From positions 62,001 to 126,000 of the forward strand of contig NBIV01000245.1 in NCBI GenBank assembly GCA_003194525.1: DNA of 64,000 nt, given 5' to 3'. The notes below the pieces were generated by a model, which was not told where the DNA came from, ran no database searches, and saw nothing but the letters and a program-made list of their open reading frames with translations. Origin of the DNA: Gracilariopsis chorda (Eukaryota; Rhodophyta; Florideophyceae; Gracilariales; Gracilariaceae). Both the position numbers and the translations under genes were made by a program. This document shows positions 59,058 to 64,000 of the stretch, piece by piece (the stretch's first letter is position 1; the number at the start of each line of letters is the position of its first letter).

Positions 59058-60944
59058 TCACATCGCGGCAACCAGCAAAACAATAGGAACACTGATTCCC
59101 ACTACGAGCAAACCAATGGCAATATACAACCGCACCGTGGTCTGATCCGCCCGCTGCATAATCTCCTCATACGAATCAAAGACACTCCTTAGAAACACCG
59201 CCGGCGCATAAAACAAGCCGGGAAACCAGTTCGCCAAAACGCTTCTCAGAGTCATATTGAAAGCATCCAAGCGAGAAGGAACAGAAGCAATAACACTTCG
59301 TTGCGCAAATCTCATCAAAGCAGAAGTCTCCGGTTCTCGCACTCTTTCGTATCTGCTTGCAAGTTGCGAAGGCGTATCATCAACCCCACCTTGAAGAAGA
59401 GTTTTCAGAAACACAAGCGCATCTTGAAGCCCTGCATTCAGTCCTTCTCCCACGTCAGGAGGGAACGAGTGTGCCGAGTCACCGAGGAATATAATGCCAC
59501 TGGGCTCAGCACCTTGCTGAGTTGTTGCAGAAATTGAGTTTCGTCGCGCAACGCTGGGTATGTTCAAAGGCTTCACGGATAGGAAGGAGGACATTTCTTC
59601 CTCTCCTATGACCTCTCGCGGCCGCAGCAACGGGAGCTCCTTTTCGAAGAGATCGATAGCGGTTTTCGCATCGTTAAGTCGCCAAATGACGTGAGAGGGA
59701 TGAGCTCGAACAGCCGCACGTACGCCACCTTGTTGCTTCATAACTTGCTGTGATTGGGGGAATACGTCGAGCAGTAGAGATTGTTCCATTCTCTTAGGAT
59801 ATATCTTATGAAAGGTGTACATCATACAGTCTCCAGGTGCGTATTGATCGTCGTTGTTGCTATTCGGCTCGCTCTTGTAAAAGTCCGGACTGAGTAGAAG
59901 CATCTTGGCTTGAAGGTTTTGAGCATATGTTCGAACTGACTGACGTTCCAAACCGCGCGAAGACTGCACGGGCACGTTTTGCAAAAGCCGGGCGCATTGA
60001 GAGCGGACGCCATCACAAGCGAGGAGGAGGCGGGTGTTAATGGACGAGATGCGGCCGGAAGCAGACTTCAACTGCAGTTGTAATTGACCGTCCGCATCAA
60101 CCTCAATCCCATCAAGTGTAGTATCAAACATGGAAGTCACCGTGGACGCAGCATCGACCTCATCACGACACATGGAAACAAAGGTATGGCGCAACACTGA
60201 TATGGAAGGCTTCTTACCAGAACCTAACTTGCCAAGAGTGGTGATCCTCCAAGACCCATCAGGCTGTCGAAAATGCCTCCGTAGCGGAGAAGAACGCGCC
60301 CCAATAGATTCAAACCGCTGAAGAAGGGCTGGCAGAAGGGAGAGAACCTCCTGTCCACGATTGTTAATGCCGAACGAATACGCACGTGGCGCTTGGAATG
60401 AAAGGTGACGAGGCGAGCAGTCAATGAGAGTTACTGGGATGTTGTGTTGCTGCAGGAGGAGGGCGAGCACGCAGCCTATGGGACCGGCGCCGATTATGGT
60501 GGGGTTGGCATTAATGATGGACGGCGCGATGGGGGGGCGGTAGCTGCTGAGCGGATTGGGGCGCGGTGGCAGGCGGAGAGCGAGGGCCGACGGCGGGCGG
60601 AGAGCGAGGGCCGGCGGCTGGGGTGGAGGGGGGAGATAGGGGCAAAGGCTGTCGGAGGGAGATGTTGGGCGGGCATTGGAAGAAGAGCGGTCGCGCGAAG
60701 GTGACGGGGAGCGGGGGGGGTCGGGCGCTGGATGAAGGAGCACCCGCGACTGGCGAGGTACCGTTCCTAAAAGGCTCGATTTGGAAAAGGGTCGGTATTG
60801 GAAAGTGAGCTTCTTCGGCCCGTAGCATCGGCTCACAATGTCCGTTCCCAGATCCATAGAGCTCATTCGTTTTGGATTAATGAGACGAAGAGACTGAATT
60901 GAAAAACGCGCCACTTTCAAACAAGACGTGCTCAAAGTCAACAA
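59058..60944 (-). CDS. FAD-dependent monooxygenase with C-terminal anchor, kynurenine 3-monooxygenase-like
   Basis: 628 residues, intact and intronless. The flavin fold starts at about 148 with TIIGAGPIGCVLALLL (GxGxxG at 152-157). The DG motif is LLACDGVRS (D311-G312) and the second FAD motif is GIIFLGDSAHSFPPDVGEG (G488-D489), followed by LNAGLQDALVF. RAYSFGINNRGQEVL (187-201) parallels the substrate/flavin region of kynurenine 3-monooxygenase. Residues 606-628 form a hydrophobic tail (LYIAIGLLVVGISVPIVLLV), like the membrane anchor of KMO. Without the first 145 residues the length suits KMO (about 480). That N-terminus is Pro/Ser/Arg-rich with a GC-rich tandem repeat (ALALRPPS/ALALRLPP) and may be an organelle-targeting region; no Met lies between 30 and 258, so the start must be upstream. 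Reaction if KMO: NADPH-dependent hydroxylation of kynurenine. A squalene- or ubiquinone-type hydroxylase is possible. Confidence 0.85.
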   Translation of the reverse strand: MLTLSTSCLKVARFSIQSLRLINPKRMSSMDLGTDIVSRCYGPKKLTFQYRPFSKSSLLGTVPRQSRVLLHPAPDPPRSPSPSRDRSSSNARPTSPSDSLCPYLPPPPQPPALALRPPSALALRLPPRPNPLSSYRPPIAPSIINANPTIIGAGPIGCVLALLLQQHNIPVTLIDCSPRHLSFQAPRAYSFGINNRGQEVLSLLPALLQRFESIGARSSPLRRHFRQPDGSWRITTLGKLGSGKKPSISVLRHTFVSMCRDEVDAASTVTSMFDTTLDGIEVDADGQLQLQLKSASGRISSINTRLLLACDGVRSQCARLLQNVPVQSSRGLERQSVRTYAQNLQAKMLLLSPDFYKSEPNSNNDDQYAPGDCMMYTFHKIYPKRMEQSLLLDVFPQSQQVMKQQGGVRAAVRAHPSHVIWRLNDAKTAIDLFEKELPLLRPREVIGEEEMSSFLSVKPLNIPSVARRNSISATTQQGAEPSGIIFLGDSAHSFPPDVGEGLNAGLQDALVFLKTLLQGGVDDTPSQLASRYERVREPETSALMRFAQRSVIASVPSRLDAFNMTLRSVLANWFPGLFYAPAVFLRSVFDSYEEIMQRADQTTVRLYIAIGLLVVGISVPIVLLVAAM

Positions 60945-61050
60945 ATAGTTAAGTACTGTGACATCATTTTACAACCAACCCCAGGCTTGCGAGCAACGAA
61001 ATGCTCACCACTCAAGCTATTGAGAGCGCTAACAGCCAGAAGTTGCTTTA

Positions 61051-63045
61051 ATGGCTCTTTCAATGCGTCGTCAGACACTGCGACACAAACGCCGATACGC
61101 TTCTGCTCAAGAAAGGCAGAGAATGAAAGGACTTGCAGTAGCAATGCTGAAAGATGTTAAACGTAATTACTCTATTCGTAACATCAGCAAGCACACATCC
61201 CTCAGCAAAAGCCTAGTATACACCCTGAAACACCTTCTACAAACCAAGGACCATGAAGAAATCGCACGTCACATCTCCGTTTTGCCACATTCAATGGCTG
61301 GCGGGCACACCATTCTGTCCGCAGATGAGGAAAAACTGATTGTATCTCGCATGTTAGAAGCAGCCGAACTGGGGTTTGCCGTAGACAATGAAGCTCTCCG
61401 GTACATTATGGGACGTATTGCATCAGATGGGCGTAAAGGGTGGAAACATGGACTGCCTTCCAACGATGCTGTTCGATCGTTTCGTGCTCGACACAGGGAA
61501 CTCTCGTACAAAACACACTATCCCAAGGATAACGCCAAGATCAAAGGTGAAAACTATGAACACATCAAAACGTTCTTCGACGTTGTAGAGAATCTCGGGA
61601 AGCAACACGACGGACTTCTTCAGGATCCAAAACGTATTTGGAACATGGACGAAACTGCCGTGGATGCTACGTGGGGGAAAGCAACGAAGGCCTATGGTTC
61701 TGCGGCATCCAAGCATGGCGGTTGCAAAGTTGCATTCAAAGTTCAGGGAGTCGACAAGCACATCACCGCCGTTATTGTCTGCTCTGCATCAGGGGAAAAG
61801 GCTCCCCCGTTCTATATTATCTCTGGAAAGAAATGTATGTCAGGCTGGCTTGAGCCGTTACCACCTGTGTACGAAAAAAGTGGGGAGATATGCAGCAAGT
61901 TCCAAAGACCAGGGTGGATGCCAGAAAATGCCGTGGTGGTGGTGTCCGAGAACGGTTCCATGACAAGCCAAGTCCTGGAAATCTTCATTAAGCACGTTAA
62001 TGAGTTCGTACGGAAGCATGTTCCCAAAGAGAAATCATACCTTCTCACAATGGATGGCCACTCATCCAGAAAAGGGATTAAATGGGTTATGGAATGCGAG
62101 AAGAATGGGTGCTTACCTGTCATAAAGCCTGCAAATACTTCACACATACTTCAACCGTGTGATCGAAAGATCAACAAGACATTCAAGGAATCTCTTCGTC
62201 ACGTTCGAGATGCATTCAATCGCTCTGCAGTTCCTGAGACACGGACCCCACAGTTCAACCTCGCTTGCGCTGTATATGCTCACGAAACCATTTCACCACA
62301 TGTCATCAAGGATTCGTTCGAGTCTACCGGACTGTTCCCGTTTTCACCATCATTTGCGGACAACTTCAAAGTTGTCAAAAAGGAAGAATGTTCGCTTTCC
62401 GAGCAAAAACTCTCTTCGGTATCGTCACGATTGTGCAGTGTGCAGCGCCGGCGGACGGACAAAGAAGTATGTGAGAAGGCGCGTTCCATTTTTGATGGAC
62501 ATTATAGTGTAGAACGAAAGCTGCAGTTGCTCACACAGCTCTTCCAGAACGCTGAAACCGCTCATAACATCATCATGAAGACTATTACACCGGTGCAAAC
62601 TCAAAAAGAACTCCTCCTGTCATCCAGTTACAGCAAGCCGTCATCCGTACCGTTTGAGTGTGGCGCCCCGGCGGAGTACAAAACTGTTGGAGATATGTTA
62701 AAGGAAAGGAGAGAGAAATTGGCGGAAAAGCAGGAGAAGGAAAAGCAAAACGCGCGGGAGGCACAGCGTAAAGAAAAAGAACGTCAAGCGAAACAAATGC
62801 AGAAAGAAAAAGTTCGCGAGCGTCGAGATGAGTTGCGTAGAGAGAAACAGGTGCGCATGTTCAGAAACCGTAGTACAAAGGCAGCGCTTGGCAGCGCGAA
62901 AAAGATACGTCGAAGAGAGTTGGCTGGGTTGTCGGCCGATCGAAAGAGAAGAGTGTTAGAGGCCATGCACGTAGCGTCAGAAGTTGTTGGAAACGTAGTG
63001 TTGCGCGTAGTTGGCCTTGGTGACTTTCCAAAGCCGACCTTGTGA
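61051..63045 (+). CDS. Intact pogo/Tigger-type (DDE_1) transposase or transposase-derived protein
   Basis: 664 residues in one uninterrupted frame. Residues 1-75 are basic and contain a helix-turn-helix-like stretch (YSIRNISKHTSLSKSLVYTL, 40-59). A second DNA-binding-like segment spans about 90-160 (ending SFRARHRELSYKTHYP). The catalytic core has Asp200 (IWNMDETAVDATWGK), Asp335 (LLTMDGHSSRKGIKW) and Asp371 (ANTSHILQPCDRKINKTFK), a DD35D triad as in the pogo/jerky group. The C-terminus (about 545-625) is a long Lys/Glu/Arg-rich segment likely to be coiled coil. All key residues are present, unlike the dead relative at 37085. I saw no terminal inverted repeats in the flanks. The start is 106 bp from the divergent monooxygenase start. 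It may be an active transposase or a domesticated gene. Confidence 0.92.
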   Translation: MALSMRRQTLRHKRRYASAQERQRMKGLAVAMLKDVKRNYSIRNISKHTSLSKSLVYTLKHLLQTKDHEEIARHISVLPHSMAGGHTILSADEEKLIVSRMLEAAELGFAVDNEALRYIMGRIASDGRKGWKHGLPSNDAVRSFRARHRELSYKTHYPKDNAKIKGENYEHIKTFFDVVENLGKQHDGLLQDPKRIWNMDETAVDATWGKATKAYGSAASKHGGCKVAFKVQGVDKHITAVIVCSASGEKAPPFYIISGKKCMSGWLEPLPPVYEKSGEICSKFQRPGWMPENAVVVVSENGSMTSQVLEIFIKHVNEFVRKHVPKEKSYLLTMDGHSSRKGIKWVMECEKNGCLPVIKPANTSHILQPCDRKINKTFKESLRHVRDAFNRSAVPETRTPQFNLACAVYAHETISPHVIKDSFESTGLFPFSPSFADNFKVVKKEECSLSEQKLSSVSSRLCSVQRRRTDKEVCEKARSIFDGHYSVERKLQLLTQLFQNAETAHNIIMKTITPVQTQKELLLSSSYSKPSSVPFECGAPAEYKTVGDMLKERREKLAEKQEKEKQNAREAQRKEKERQAKQMQKEKVRERRDELRREKQVRMFRNRSTKAALGSAKKIRRRELAGLSADRKRRVLEAMHVASEVVGNVVLRVVGLGDFPKPTL

Positions 63046-63405
63046 AAGCCTTTTGAACATGGCTTGGTCGAAGAACATGTTTCGCCGGTCACACTTGGGG
63101 TTTTTGTCGTAGAATGTTGAGAGGTCCCGAGACAGTGAAAGTGACCACGCAGAAGCGATTGCCACAGTTTGTGAAGCTGGAAAGTAAACGGTTTTGAAGC
63201 TACACGTACTTTCCGTGAAAAGTGTCCAAAATTAGCCTTTTAGGAACGGTAACCAGCGGGTACCATCGTAACCTTCCCTTTCAGGCCCTTTCTACATTAC
63301 CCCAGGACACGGTGCATTTCGTAAAAAATCCCCCTGATCCTGGGGATTTCCCATTTCTTACGACATGCATTGGACACACAGAATTCTGTCCAAAATTCCC
63401 CTGAT
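63046..63405. other. Intergenic, no gene recognised
   Basis: No terminal inverted repeat of the pogo gene was found here. A region of C/G runs (63301-63400, CCCCTGATCCTGGGG and repeated AAAATTCCCCTGAT-like pieces) precedes the Harbinger fragment and may be part of that element's end. Confidence 0.4.
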
Positions 63406-63433
63406 GTTGGGGTCGCTCGAGAGCGACCCCAAC
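63406..63433. repeat. 12-bp perfect hairpin
   Basis: GTTGGGGTCGCT at 63406-63417 and AGCGACCCCAAC at 63422-63433 flank a 4-base CGAG loop. It lies 30 bp before the probable start of the Harbinger transposase. Confidence 0.8.
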
Positions 63434-63462
63434 TCGTGACCCATGACCGTAACCACCAAAAC

Positions 63463-64000
63463 ATGACTGCGGAACGTCGCCGTCGCTTTGCAATGGCCAT
63501 TGCAGCCGCTCTTGCGGCTGATGACGATGCTCCAGAGATCATTGCAACCACTCTACTTTCTTCGACTCAGTCAATCGCTTTGCGCCTTCTGTCGACGACC
63601 GATAAAAGACGTAACACAACAGGAAGAACATGGACAAGGTCAAGAAACACTCCATCAGGGTTCTTTGACTATGCAATCACACAGGATTTTCTTGGAAGTT
63701 CATCTTGGCGAACCCTTTTTCGCGTTTCGTACGCAATATTTCAGCGCCTTGCGTACGAGCTACGTCCACATGTAGAAGCGACCGATACAACATTCCGCTG
63801 TGGAATTTAAAGTAGCTGCATTTTTTCTATACGCTGTTGGTTGCACCTGGCAGAAGGCAACTGCTCATCTTGGCATAGGCCCAAGCACTTTGTCTTGGAG
63901 TGTTTCAATGAATTACAGAACGATTGCGAAGATCCACAAAGATACAGTCCGATTTCCTACTGCTGACGAAGACGTTGCTCTGGCAATGAAGGGGTTTCAG
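63463..64000 (+). pseudogene. PIF/Harbinger transposase N-terminal part, cut by window end
   Basis: From ATG at 63463 (MTAERRRRFAMAIAAALAAD) the frame leads to SSWRTLFRVSYAIFQRLAYE and LRPHVEATDTTFR, the N-terminal helical region of Harbinger/HARBI1 proteins. This frame stops at 63808. A +1 frame then continues in step with the family (EFKVAAFFLYAVGCTWQKAT, LGIGPSTLSWSV, VRFPTADEDVALAMKGF) and stays open to base 64000. So either one frameshift near 63802 or a tiny splice joins them; a frameshift is likelier. The catalytic part lies beyond the window. Sequence differs from the decayed Harbinger at 53.3-54.9 kb, so it is a separate copy or family. Confidence 0.78.

Noticed and set aside
60405-60808. 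Plus-strand Gly/Arg-rich frames opposite the monooxygenase
   Set aside because: They are shadows of the Pro-rich N-terminus of the minus-strand gene.

Overview
The window looks like nuclear DNA of a transposon-rich eukaryote whose genes lack introns. The three long intact reading frames (a secreted haem peroxidase, a FAD monooxygenase with a C-terminal membrane anchor, and a pogo-type transposase) each run uninterrupted. Everything else is mostly layered, broken mobile DNA. Genes in small islands among Copia, Gypsy, piggyBac, Harbinger and pogo debris would fit a red seaweed such as a florideophyte, but that is an inference from architecture, not a species match.

Layout. 1-1.1 kb: 3' end of a Copia element. 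1.8-4.4 kb: Gypsy fossil. 4.4-7.8 kb: two oppositely oriented parts of one Copia lineage, separated by an inverted LTR. 7.8-15.4 kb: a Gypsy chromovirus with 650-bp LTRs and an unusual proline-rich/zinc-finger reading region between the 5' LTR and gag. 16-20 kb: a Copia fragment flanked by two copies of an unidentified repeat, then a cluster of hairpins. 20.4-25.3 kb: nothing recognisable. 25.3-28.7 kb: a minus-strand Gypsy fossil containing a solo LTR. 29.7-36.4 kb: a second Gypsy with short LTRs and a chromodomain-like tail. 37-38.7 kb: decayed pogo-type transposase. 39.5-41.6 kb: a piggyBac transposase whose whole frame is open except for three TGA codons. 42.2-55.0 kb: a segment bounded by perfect 23-bp inverted repeats. 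It holds, from left to right, an unknown reading frame, a nested Copia element with a heat-shock-element array in its LTRs, a decayed homologue of the CCR4-NOT scaffold NOT1, and a PIF/Harbinger transposase. 57.3-63 kb: the gene island (peroxidase on plus, FAD monooxygenase on minus, intact pogo-type transposase on plus only 106 bp from the monooxygenase start). 63.4-64 kb: start of another Harbinger transposase, cut by the window edge.

The observations most worth following are: the 12.8-kb inverted-repeat-bounded segment that may be a Harbinger-type element carrying a NOT1-derived gene; the heat-shock-element array in both Copia LTRs; the intact, possibly domesticated pogo-type gene beside the monooxygenase; the TGA-only interruptions in the piggyBac frame; and the shared AATAG flanks that reveal a Gypsy insertion at the protease/integrase boundary of a Copia element followed by rearrangement. 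All retroelements here look broken and are treated as fossils. No rRNA, intact tRNA, CRISPR array or replication origin was seen.
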